Assembly: GCA_902797785.1 (NCBI GenBank)
Contig: CADBUD010000149.1
Coordinates: forward strand, 1 to 6,688
DNA: 6,688 nt
Reading direction: 5' to 3'
Source of the DNA: an uncultured Lachnospiraceae bacterium
Lineage (GTDB): Bacteria; Bacillota; Clostridia; Lachnospirales; Lachnospiraceae
The notes under the pieces are model-generated. The model saw only the letters and a list, made by a program, of their open reading frames with translations, was not told the DNA's origin and searched no databases. Positions 1 to 4,560 of the stretch are shown piece after piece (positions within the stretch are counted from its first letter, which is position 1; each line of letters opens with the position of its first letter). Position numbers and translations under genes: made by a program.

Positions 1-198
1 CATTCCGGCTTCGGATGCCAATGCTTCCTTAGATGCTTCTGCCGGTATTTCCGATTCTTCCGTTTCAGAAGCCTCAGTCGCTATTTCCGATTCTTCTGTT
101 TCCGCTGCATTGACATGGGAAATGATGTCATTCCCCACACTTGTGAATGTCATTGTGGCTGCAAGCAGTGCCGCAAAAATCCGTTTAGAATTCTTCAT
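1..198 (-). CDS. Secreted Glu/Ser-rich protein, N-terminal 66 residues (runs off the window)
   Basis: The reverse strand reads from an ATG at 198-196 without a stop to base 1, giving 66 residues. The start is supported by an AAAGGGA ribosome binding site about 8-10 bases upstream and by a promoter at 244-272. The protein opens with a typical Gram-positive signal peptide: MKNSKR, a hydrophobic core (IFAALLAATMTF), then a likely cleavage near VNAA at residues 29-32. The mature part begins with two near-identical 12-residue units (residues 33-44 and 45-56, pattern ETEESEI-xx-EAS), a low-complexity acidic linker of the kind that precedes a domain in surface or exported proteins. The functional domain lies outside the window, so no function can be assigned. 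The gene is transcribed away from everything else here. Confidence 0.85.
   Translation of the reverse strand, partial: MKNSKRIFAALLAATMTFTSVGNDIISHVNAAETEESEIATEASETEESEIPAEASKEALASEAGM
31..102 (-). repeat. Two in-frame 36-bp tandem repeats in the secreted protein
   Basis: Bases 67-102 and 31-66 (reverse strand) encode two consecutive 12-residue units, ETEESEIATEAS and ETEESEIPAEAS. They differ at a few third positions and at two residues. This is an in-frame repeat in the region just after the signal peptide; copy number may vary between strains (inference). Confidence 0.75.
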
Positions 199-243
199 TA
201 TTATTCATTCCCTTTCTTTCAATTTTTTGTCCGGACTTACCAA

Positions 244-272
244 ATTATAACATTCAAACAGGGAACCATCAA
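244..272 (-). promoter_or_regulatory. Sigma-A type promoter of the secreted-protein gene
   Basis: On the reverse strand TTGATG (272-267) and a perfect TATAAT (249-244) are separated by 17 bases. The -10 ends 45 bases before the ATG at 198, leaving a short leader with an AAAGGGA ribosome binding site. The match is close to consensus in both boxes and in spacing. Confidence 0.75.
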
Positions 273-529
273 GGTGGGAAGTGACCAATAAATTTCTTTG
301 ACATTATTAAAAAATGTGAAAAGTGCATAAATTTCTATAAATTTTCTATAAATATTTTTTAGAGGGCTAAACAGTAAGGATTTTGAGTTTGTGAATATTG
401 TATATATTTTGCATGCATTCATTGTGCTGTCTGTATGTTATTATCTTATATTTTTTCTTATTTCCTCCTGTGAGATTCGTCCATATTACAGGCGTAATAA
501 AAAAAATAAATTAAAAGGAGGAATTTTAT
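273..529. other. A/T-rich intergenic stretch with an 11-bp tandem repeat
   Basis: No convincing gene is seen here. Two perfect adjacent copies of TTTCTATAAAT lie at 332-342 and 343-353, one helical turn apart. An isolated TTGACA at 298-303 has no matching -10. Weak plus-strand promoter candidates for the gene at 530 are TTGAGT (383-388) with TATTTT (405-410), and TTGTGC (422-427) with TATATT (447-452); neither is convincing. Confidence 0.5.
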
Positions 530-946
530 ATGAACACGAAAATCAACTATCTCGAAAGGAAGTCCTGTCCTGCGCTCATGGAAGCAGCGTATGGTATGAA
601 AATTGGAAAAGGAGTCTATGACATCGGATTCAATGACGGAGACGAAACGGAATTCGACCTTATGGATGGTGAAGGTATCAATGAACTTGAAGAGCTCTGG
701 CTTGACTTTTGCAAGGAAGAGGTATGTAATCCTGACTCTGTTGATTATGTCGAAGCAGTCGAACCTGAGCAGAATGAGCTCATGGTCTCCGGCTGGGTAT
801 ACTATAAGACGAAAGCGTCGACCAAAGAGGAGGCATTGTCGGAATTTTATAAAGCCTGCGAGAAGGCAGGAATCAATGCCGACAACATGCAGGAGGCCGA
901 ACTTAGGCATCCTAATGGGGAGGAATTTCCTGATTCCCGAAAATAG
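530..946 (+). CDS. Small acidic protein of unknown function, 138 aa
   Basis: The ATG is preceded by AAAAGGAGG at 513-521 with an 8-base spacer, one of the strongest ribosome binding sites in the window. The 138-residue product is rich in Asp and Glu (for example DGDETEFDLMDGEG and ELEELWLDFCKEE) and has no signal peptide or membrane segment, so it should be cytosolic. It seems to have two parts: residues about 20-70, glycine- and acid-rich with GVYDIGFNDGDE, and residues about 85-125, which look like a small alpha/beta unit (VSGWVYYKTKASTKEEALSEF) followed by a helix ending in a Lys/Gly/Ile turn. I do not recognise the family. Strong acidity is seen in some antitoxins and DNA-mimic inhibitors, but nothing specific supports that here. 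A weak hairpin overlaps the stop codon. Confidence 0.8.
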   Translation: MNTKINYLERKSCPALMEAAYGMKIGKGVYDIGFNDGDETEFDLMDGEGINELEELWLDFCKEEVCNPDSVDYVEAVEPEQNELMVSGWVYYKTKASTKEEALSEFYKACEKAGINADNMQEAELRHPNGEEFPDSRK

Positions 947-959
947 TTCCGGGCTTTTT
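936..959 (+). terminator. Weak intrinsic terminator overlapping the stop of the 138-aa gene
   Basis: CCCGAA (936-941) can pair with TTCCGGG (947-953) with one bulged C, followed by CTTTTTG. The stem is short and the stop codon TAG sits in its loop, so termination is probably partial. Confidence 0.45.
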
Positions 960-991
960 GACAGAAGGGAACAGATGCAAAAGCAGGTCAG

Positions 992-1029
992 GCGGAAATG
1001 GCAGGGAATGTTTTTCCTCTGCCATTCGC
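992..1029. other. Strong inverted repeat upstream of the DUF3990 promoter
   Basis: AATGGCAG (997-1004) pairs perfectly with CTGCCATT (1019-1026). The stem continues inward as GGAA/TTCC with one bulged T and a five-base loop, and outward as GCG/CGC (992-994 with 1027-1029) past a two-base bulge. No T-tract follows on either strand, so it is a poor terminator. It ends three bases before the -35 box at 1032, where an operator for an autoregulated toxin-antitoxin operon could sit (inference). Confidence 0.6.
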
Positions 1030-1031
1030 TA

Positions 1032-1060
1032 TTGTAGTAAGGCTTTTTCCGTGGTAAAAT
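1032..1060 (+). promoter_or_regulatory. Candidate promoter of the DUF3990/DUF3791 operon
   Basis: TTGTAG (1032-1037) and TAAAAT (1055-1060) are separated by exactly 17 bases. The expected transcription start would fall near 1066-1068, inside the ribosome binding site AAAAGGAGGGA (1065-1074). If this promoter is used, the mRNA would have almost no leader. That makes it uncertain whether it is the real promoter or whether the operon is read from further upstream. Confidence 0.5.
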
Positions 1061-1080
1061 GAAAAAAGGAGGGACAGCGG

Positions 1081-1551
1081 ATGGAAGATGAAAGCATTGT
1101 ATATCATGGGAGCAATATGGTCGTTGAGATGCCTAAAATATTGATCAATGGAAGGTATAAGGATTTCGGTTATGGATTTTACTGCACAGTTCTTGAAAAA
1201 CAGGCAAGGCGCTGGGCGTTGACCCGGCACGGTAATTCCATTGTCAACAGGTACCTGTACACTCCAAATGATTCTTTGAAGGTTAAAGTATTTGAAAAAA
1301 TGACAGAGGAATGGCTGCAGTTCATCGTTGACTGCCGGAGGGGAATTGACCATGATCATGATATCGTGGAAGGACCGATGGCTGATGACCAGATCTGGGA
1401 TTATGTGGAGGATTATGTGGCAGGCAGGATTTCGAAAGCGGCATTTTGGGAATTGATAAAGTTCAAACATCCAACACATCAAATCGTATTCTGCACAAAA
1501 AATGCCCTGCAGACGATTCGGTTCGAAGGGAGTGATCTGATTGAAGAATAA
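1081..1551 (+). CDS. DUF3990-family protein, ADP-ribosyltransferase-like, probable toxin
   Basis: ATG follows AAAAGGAGGGA with good spacing. The 156-residue product shows the DUF3990 pattern as I know it: YHGSN at 8-12, a DFGxGFY motif at 28-34, a DIVEGPMADD block at 94-103 and HQIVF at 133-137. DUF3990 proteins are grouped with the ADP-ribosyltransferase fold. The YHGS histidine would be the NAD-contacting residue and GFY part of the nicotinamide pocket (family knowledge plus inference). The usual late acidic residue after HQxxF is not obvious: the text there reads CTKNAL, where I would expect something like TEKAL, so activity may be altered. The length is typical. The next gene overlaps by 11 bases, which suggests a coupled two-gene unit, most likely toxin then partner. 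No signal peptide, so it acts in the cytoplasm. Confidence 0.8.
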   Translation: MEDESIVYHGSNMVVEMPKILINGRYKDFGYGFYCTVLEKQARRWALTRHGNSIVNRYLYTPNDSLKVKVFEKMTEEWLQFIVDCRRGIDHDHDIVEGPMADDQIWDYVEDYVAGRISKAAFWELIKFKHPTHQIVFCTKNALQTIRFEGSDLIEE

Positions 1552-2014
1552 GCATTTTCCGGAAGAAGAGATCAGACAGGATGATGTATATTTCATATGT
1601 TATATGATCGAGCGCGTGGCAAGAAGGATGCATCGAAGGAATGCCGACATCGTGAACGTCATAGGCAGAGAGGAACTTTGGCATCTGCTCAGTGTTGCGA
1701 ATGTCCTGCACTGTGAGAATCCTGAAGATGTGGAAGATGACTGGATCGCACATTATGGCATTCAGAGAGGAAATTTTGATGTGTCGGATGTGGACAGGGA
1801 ACTGGTATCGGAAATCCCAACCGCACTGCAGATGGGAAAAGTCTATGATCGTCTGATCTTTGATACCATTCAGCCGGAAGAAACAGAGGCAGATGCAATC
1901 ATGCGTGTATATAATGATGATATCTGCAGCGTCATCGACAATTATAACTGCAGCGCATATTATGAGCCTTCCTATGTAATAGCAAGAGCATATTTCGATG
2001 GTGGGTTCTATTAA
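1541..2014 (+). CDS. DUF3791-like protein, partner of the DUF3990 gene
   Basis: The frame starts at a TTG inside the last codons of the DUF3990 gene. AAGGGAG at 1526-1532 lies 8 bases upstream, so the TTG start and the 11-base overlap point to translational coupling. The product has 157 residues. Residues about 13-80 resemble DUF3791: an alpha-helical unit with DDVYFICYMIERVAR, then a VLH turn and the DDWIAHYGIQRG segment. Residues about 88-157 form a second unit with GKVYDRLI, a MRVYNDDICSVIDNYN core and a YYEPSYVIARAY end. I recall this unit following DUF3791 in Lachnospiraceae proteins. DUF3791 and DUF3990 genes are often neighbours, so this is the likely antitoxin or modulator of the upstream protein. 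Which one neutralises which cannot be seen from sequence. A strong terminator follows. Confidence 0.75.
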   Translation: MKNKHFPEEEIRQDDVYFICYMIERVARRMHRRNADIVNVIGREELWHLLSVANVLHCENPEDVEDDWIAHYGIQRGNFDVSDVDRELVSEIPTALQMGKVYDRLIFDTIQPEETEADAIMRVYNDDICSVIDNYNCSAYYEPSYVIARAYFDGGFY

Positions 2015-2030
2015 GAAGAATTTCTCATCT

Positions 2031-2063
2031 AAAAAAGAGACCGGAAAATCCTGTCTCTTTTTT
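2031..2063. terminator. Bidirectional intrinsic terminator after the DUF3990/DUF3791 operon
   Basis: AAAAAAGAGAC (2031-2041) pairs perfectly with GTCTCTTTTTT (2053-2063); inside, GGA/TCC closes an AAA loop past a C/T mismatch. The A-run and T-run make it work on either strand: for the operon on the plus strand and for the small gene arriving on the minus strand. Confidence 0.85.
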
Positions 2064-2124
2064 GTATTCTGGCTAATTTCAATTCTCATATACGTAGTTT
2101 CCGGTGCTATCCTCCACAAGGGCT

Positions 2125-2213
2125 GTATTGCCATATCACGCAGGGAAGAAACCCTATACAAAGGGTCCAGGATAAAAGCATATCAGTATTGCCATATCAC
2201 GCAGGGAAGAAAC
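2125..2213. repeat. Two perfect 28-bp direct repeats separated by 33 bp
   Basis: Bases 2125-2152 and 2186-2213 are identical over 28 positions, starting GTATTGCCATATC and ending CAGGGAAGAAAC. They are separated by an unrelated 33-base stretch (2153-2185). The geometry (28 + 33) is that of a minimal repeat-spacer-repeat CRISPR unit. However, the repeat has only a weak internal palindrome (TGC/GCA), no cas gene is visible, and copy 2 lies in the reading frame of the minus-strand gene, where it encodes VSSLRDMAI. No third copy was found in either direction at the expected distance. A local duplication or insertion in the 3' end of that gene is at least as likely. Confidence 0.7.
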
Positions 2214-2438
2214 GCTTCCTATGAGGTCGAAATCTTCCGGATCGTATCCGAAATCTTCAAAGAACCGCCCAAGCACGCCGGACAGGTCATCCCAAAGCTC
2301 TTCCTCATAGTCACGATCATCCCGGCACAAGATGAGCTTTTGCCCGTTCTTTAGAACAGCTTTTTTCCAGCTCCCCGGCCGGAGTCCGGAGGCGTATGAT
2401 TTTGCATCATCTTTTGTTGGGAAAACTTTTTCTAACAT
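2154..2438 (-). CDS. Small unknown protein, 94 aa, C-terminus probably altered by the repeat insertion
   Basis: The ATG at 2438-2436 is preceded on the reverse strand by AAAGGAGG with a 7-base spacer, so the gene is real. Residues 1-75 look like a compact soluble protein (MLEKVFPTKDDAKSYASG, then GQKLILC, EEELWDDLSGVLGRFF and GYDPEDFDLIG). I do not recognise the family. Residues 76-84 come from the 28-bp repeat, and the last ten residues (LICFYPGPFV) come from the 33-base stretch between the repeats, which does not look like protein code. Beyond the second repeat, the same reading frame encodes ALVEDSTGNYVYEN and stops at 2081-2079, a convincing natural C-terminus. I infer that the original gene ran to about 2079 and lost its end through a 61-base insertion plus a small indel. 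Confidence 0.7.
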   Translation of the reverse strand: MLEKVFPTKDDAKSYASGLRPGSWKKAVLKNGQKLILCRDDRDYEEELWDDLSGVLGRFFEDFGYDPEDFDLIGSVSSLRDMAILICFYPGPFV

Positions 2439-2650
2439 AGCAAGATCCTCCTTTTCATGTTCTTCAAGAGCAACATGGATGAGTCAATTCACCTTTATGC
2501 GGTGCAATAGGGGCAAATGACACCGACACCGTTTCATACAACAAGCCGTTTATGGCACCCCTGGATGTTCAGAAGTCTGGCAGCATTGCTGGGCAGGGGA
2601 CGTGGGCACTGGCGTCATACTGCATCGTACAGATAGGAAAAGGTGATAAT

Positions 2651-2959
2651 ATGGAAGAGTGGTATACAATCGGAGCACATAGCGAAGAGAAACTAAAACA
2701 GATGTTCTATGAGGATGGATATCGGGAAGGCCATGAAGAAGGTAAAAGAAAGGACGTGACAGCCATGAGCATCGAAGAAATGCTTGAGGAAGAGAAAAAC
2801 AGGGGACGCCAGGAGGGAGAGACCCTTCTTGCCTCGTTGGTCAATAAGCTGCTGTCATCAGGAAGGATCGGGGACGTCAGGAGGGCTGTGGACGATGTCG
2901 GATACAGAGAAGAACTGTACCTTCAGTTCGGACTGAGCTATCCATCGCTTCACGCCTGA
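2651..2959 (+). CDS. Free-standing C-terminal tail of an Rpn-type (PD-(D/E)XK) nuclease, 102 aa
   Basis: The frame is open from 2552, but I choose the ATG at 2651 because AGGAAAAGGTG lies just upstream. The product is almost all helix and charge: FYEDGYREGHEEGKRK, then MLEEEKNRGRQEGE, a repeated REG/QEG pattern typical of the coiled tail of Rpn-family proteins annotated as PD-(D/E)XK nuclease family transposases. It ends with LASLVNKLLSSGRI and YREELYLQFGL. The N-terminal nuclease domain is absent; the 200 bases upstream hold no recognisable part of it. In Escherichia coli, Rpn tails are also made separately from an internal start and block the nuclease (reported for RpnA/RpnAS), so this may be an orphan antitoxin-like tail or simply a fragment. 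Its last 37 residues match the minus-strand tail near 3761-3877 at 30 positions. Confidence 0.65.
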   Translation: MEEWYTIGAHSEEKLKQMFYEDGYREGHEEGKRKDVTAMSIEEMLEEEKNRGRQEGETLLASLVNKLLSSGRIGDVRRAVDDVGYREELYLQFGLSYPSLHA

Positions 2960-3064
2960 ACGTGCTCGAAGCGGGGCTTGTATGGACAGGTCTGTGGGGA
3001 TGCAGCGAACATGAGGAAAGATATCCGGTATGCCGTAACGTGATCAAAGAAGGGAGTGGCACAT

Positions 3065-3352
3065 ATGTGCATGGAGGTAAGAACATGGACAGGCGAGACC
3101 TGTAAGAATAAGACGATCAATCCTGAAGGCGAATTTGATGCATCGAGGGACCAGATGTACTTTGTCCTTGAGAAGGATGGGGAACGGTTCCTTTTGGGCA
3201 TCCGTGACGTCTTGAGGTGCCTTCGTTTCGCAGAGAAGCAGGGAGAAATTCCGAAGCTTCCGGAAGGATGGTGGTCGTGGGTGAACATTTCTCCCGGAAT
3301 ACTGGAGAAATATGCCTGGAGAAAAAAGAAGGGGGAAAAGGGGACATGCTAA
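3065..3352 (+). CDS. Unknown soluble protein, 95 aa
   Basis: A GTG at 3056 would add three residues, but AAGGGAG at 3050-3056 is placed 8 bases before the ATG at 3065, so I use the ATG. The product has no signal peptide or membrane span. It contains a hydrophobic-charged stretch DQMYFVLEKDGERFLLGIRDVLRCLRFAEKQGEIPKL split around residues 29-65, then a PEGWWSWV motif at about 68-75 and a basic end (KKKGEKG). I do not recognise the family. The next gene starts 7 bases before this one ends, so the two are co-translated. The 105-base gap from the Rpn tail contains no terminator, so all three plus-strand genes may share one transcript. Confidence 0.7.
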   Translation: MCMEVRTWTGETCKNKTINPEGEFDASRDQMYFVLEKDGERFLLGIRDVLRCLRFAEKQGEIPKLPEGWWSWVNISPGILEKYAWRKKKGEKGTC

Positions 3353-3762
3353 GGATCAAGTTTTCTTATGAGAATCTGCGGGACTATTCTATCGACATCG
3401 ACATTTACAGGGAACATACCAATAAGGACAGGGAGCGTTTCATCCAATATCGGGACAAGATCAAATGCCACTATGCGATCTGCCCAAAATGCGAGAATCC
3501 GGCGATCGTGCTTGGGCTCTTCAAGGAAATCGAGGGAAGGGTCCCGCACGCAAGGCATACGAAGCACGATGTCGAAGGGATCGGGAAGTTCGTGCAGCGA
3601 GGCATTGAAAAGATGAAACGGGTCTCAAATCCCTCTTCTTTTCCCGGCTCGTCCGGTTTCTTTTTCGTCAACGGGGAAATGTCGGTTTGCATCGAATACT
3701 ACCATGGCGTAGATCTATATAAAAAGAGGGTTTCAGCCCTCTTTTTTATCTGCTTTTTTTAA
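3346..3762 (+). CDS. CxxC-containing unknown protein, 138 aa, reading through a terminator
   Basis: I start at ATG 3346 rather than at the earlier in-frame ATG at 3217. The region before 3346 is already coded by the 95-aa gene in another frame, and AAGGGGG (3329-3335) is well placed. Residues 41-74 carry the only recognisable signature: C41, C46-P-K-C49, then NPAIVLGLFKEI and PHARHTKH (H68, H71, H74). I recall similar text in unnamed Bacillota proteins where CPxCxNP and an xHARHxxH segment lie close together, and a metal site is possible (inference). The last part does not look natural: codons 126-134 are the hairpin of a strong terminator and the end is SALFFICFF, with the stop inside the convergent gene. 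The original C-terminus seems to have been lost. Confidence 0.65.
   Translation: MLRIKFSYENLRDYSIDIDIYREHTNKDRERFIQYRDKIKCHYAICPKCENPAIVLGLFKEIEGRVPHARHTKHDVEGIGKFVQRGIEKMKRVSNPSSFPGSSGFFFVNGEMSVCIEYYHGVDLYKKRVSALFFICFF
3721..3747. terminator. Bidirectional terminator between convergent genes
   Basis: AAAAAGAGGG (3721-3730) pairs with CCCTCTTTTT (3737-3746) around the six-base loop TTTCAG, with one more T and a second T-run at 3754-3760. On the reverse strand it directly follows the TAA stop of the Rpn tail (3748-3746). The plus-strand CxxC gene reads through it. Confidence 0.85.
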
Positions 3763-4122
3763 GTCCAAATTGGAGATACAGCCTCTCCCTGAACTCAACA
3801 TCGTCCGCAGCCTTCCTGACATCCTCGATCCTTCCTGAGGATAATAGCTTATTGACTAGCGATGCAAAAAGGTTCTCGCCTTTCTTCTCGCCCTCACGAA
3901 GTCCTTCCTGTCGTCCTTCTTCCCGGAACATCTGCATCGTTTCTTCTTCATTATATTCACTGATCCACATACCGATCGTCTCCATTCCATTACGGTCCGC
4001 GCTTAACGGATGTCCACCGGACATCCAGCGCCCTCCGCCTTATGCGCTGTCAACTGTTCCTTTAATTCATAACTGTTTGGCATATCAAAAAGAGCTTTGT
4101 CCATCGCATCCCTCAGATCCAT
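3746..4122 (-). pseudogene. Disrupted Rpn-family C-terminal region
   Basis: On the reverse strand, two frames together spell an Rpn tail. First frame, 4122 to about 4033: MDLRDAMDKALFDMPNS, then YELKEQLTAHKAE. Second frame, from about 3982 to 3746: TIGMWISEYNEEETMQMF, then REEGRQEGLREGEKKGE, LFASLVNKLLSSGRIEDV and a YLQFGLKKSR end. The join should read roughly AHKAE-x-x-IGMWISEYNEEE. Instead about 50 extra bases carrying an inverted repeat (3999-4031) shift the frame and bring in a stop. The nuclease domain is missing upstream, where a plus-strand MNT fragment begins at about 4137. An ATG before WISEYN, with GGAG 9 bases upstream, could still start the tail alone, much as intragenic Rpn antitoxins do (inference). 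A terminator follows the stop. Confidence 0.7.
3999..4031. repeat. Imperfect inverted repeat at the frame break of the Rpn remnant
   Basis: GGATGTCC (4008-4015) and GGACATCC (4019-4026) form a perfect 8-bp stem with a three-base loop. It extends to GCGCT (3999-4003) with AGCGC (4027-4031) across a four-base bulge. It sits exactly where the Rpn reading frame is broken, so it looks like a small palindromic insertion. Confidence 0.6.
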
Positions 4123-4136
4123 TCCACAAGGTGACA

Positions 4137-4331
4137 GATGAATGCAACGAGGATAGCGATATCGACATCAGCGTGGATTTGGAGAATGATGTCAAAGGCA
4201 TCCAGTTATACTCGTTGGACGCTGACCTGAGCAAAGCCTGTGGACATAATTGCGATATTCTTACATACTCGAAATTGAGTGATGGGATTAAAAAGGAAAT
4301 TGATAGTAAGGGAGTTGTTGTGCATGAATAA
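4137..4331 (+). pseudogene. 3' fragment of a minimal nucleotidyltransferase (MNT) gene
   Basis: From about 4137 the plus strand reads DECNEDSDIDISVDLENDV, then LYSLDADLSKACGHNCDIL, TYSKLSDGIKKEID and SKGVVVHE, stopping at 4331. SDIDIS is the metal-binding acidic motif of MNT-domain (NTP_transf_2) proteins, and the VDL(I)-type strand and the KEIDxxGVVV end are typical of the antitoxin half of MNT-HEPN pairs. The first part, including the GSxARG nucleotide-binding motif that should directly precede ECNED, is missing. Upstream of 4137 the sequence belongs to the Rpn remnant in the opposite orientation, so the junction is within a few bases of 4135-4140. There is no start codon or ribosome binding site in frame. 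An HEPN partner would be expected to overlap the stop (an ATGAATAA is present at 4324), but what follows is not HEPN. Confidence 0.7.
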
Positions 4332-4371
4332 AAATTCAGTTAACATACCCTCAATAGAGTCTGTGGCATGT

Positions 4372-4398
4372 AAATCCATATTGGTGTGTGGATTTTTT
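4372..4398 (+). terminator. Intrinsic terminator after the MNT fragment
   Basis: AAATCCA (4372-4378) pairs with TGGATTT (4389-4395), loop TATTGGTGTG, and a six-T run ends at 4398. It separates the fragment cluster from the structured leader and DUF6345 region. Confidence 0.65.
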
Positions 4399-4526
4399 GA
4401 CATAAATTGCTTGTGCGGTAGCCGCTAAAATTGTTTTTTACACTCTGCATGTCTTCGGTGTAAAGAAAAAAGGGAGAAGTAATATTAATATACATTATAT
4501 CATGAAAATAGACAAAAAAACAATGA

Positions 4527-4554
4527 TTGATTTTTTCAATAAAATGTTTATACT
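4527..4554 (+). promoter_or_regulatory. Candidate promoter of the structured leader and DUF6345 gene
   Basis: TTGATT (4527-4532) and TATACT (4549-4554) are separated by 16 bases in a very A/T-rich context. Transcription would begin near 4560, about 400 bases before the ATG at 4964, giving an unusually long leader. Confidence 0.6.
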
Positions 4555-4560
4555 ATAAAT

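Noticed and set aside
458..910. Long minus-strand frame of 150 codons opposite the acidic gene
   Set aside because: It lies antisense to a gene with a strong ribosome binding site, has no such site itself and its translation is a Phe/Arg/His-rich shadow.
988..1596. Minus-strand frame of 202 codons opposite the DUF3990 gene
   Set aside because: Antisense shadow of a gene with clear family motifs; no ribosome binding site was found.
1463..2161. Minus-strand frame of 232 codons opposite the DUF3791-like gene
   Set aside because: It is antisense to a recognised gene and crosses the bidirectional terminator; its composition is that of reverse-strand reading.
2552..2650. Upstream extension of the Rpn tail from the ATG at 2552
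   Set aside because: No ribosome binding site there, and the added residues look unlike Rpn sequence; the ATG at 2651 is better supported.
3852..4136. Plus-strand frame joined to the MNT fragment
   Set aside because: This part is the antisense of the Rpn remnant (Ser/Pro-rich translation); only the part after about 4137 is MNT-like.
4324..4428. 34-codon frame overlapping the MNT stop, in the place of an HEPN gene
   Set aside because: It contains the terminator hairpin and poly-T run and shows no HEPN motif such as RX4-6H.
4437..4464. TTTACAC/GTGTAAA inverted repeat as a terminator
   Set aside because: The T-run precedes the stem on the plus strand, and on the minus strand the stem is followed by A, so neither direction gives a stem then T-tract.
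4502..4558. 18-codon frame MKIDKKTMIDFFNKMFIL as a possible signalling peptide
   Set aside because: The nearest ribosome binding site is too far upstream and the frame overlaps the promoter candidate at 4527-4554.
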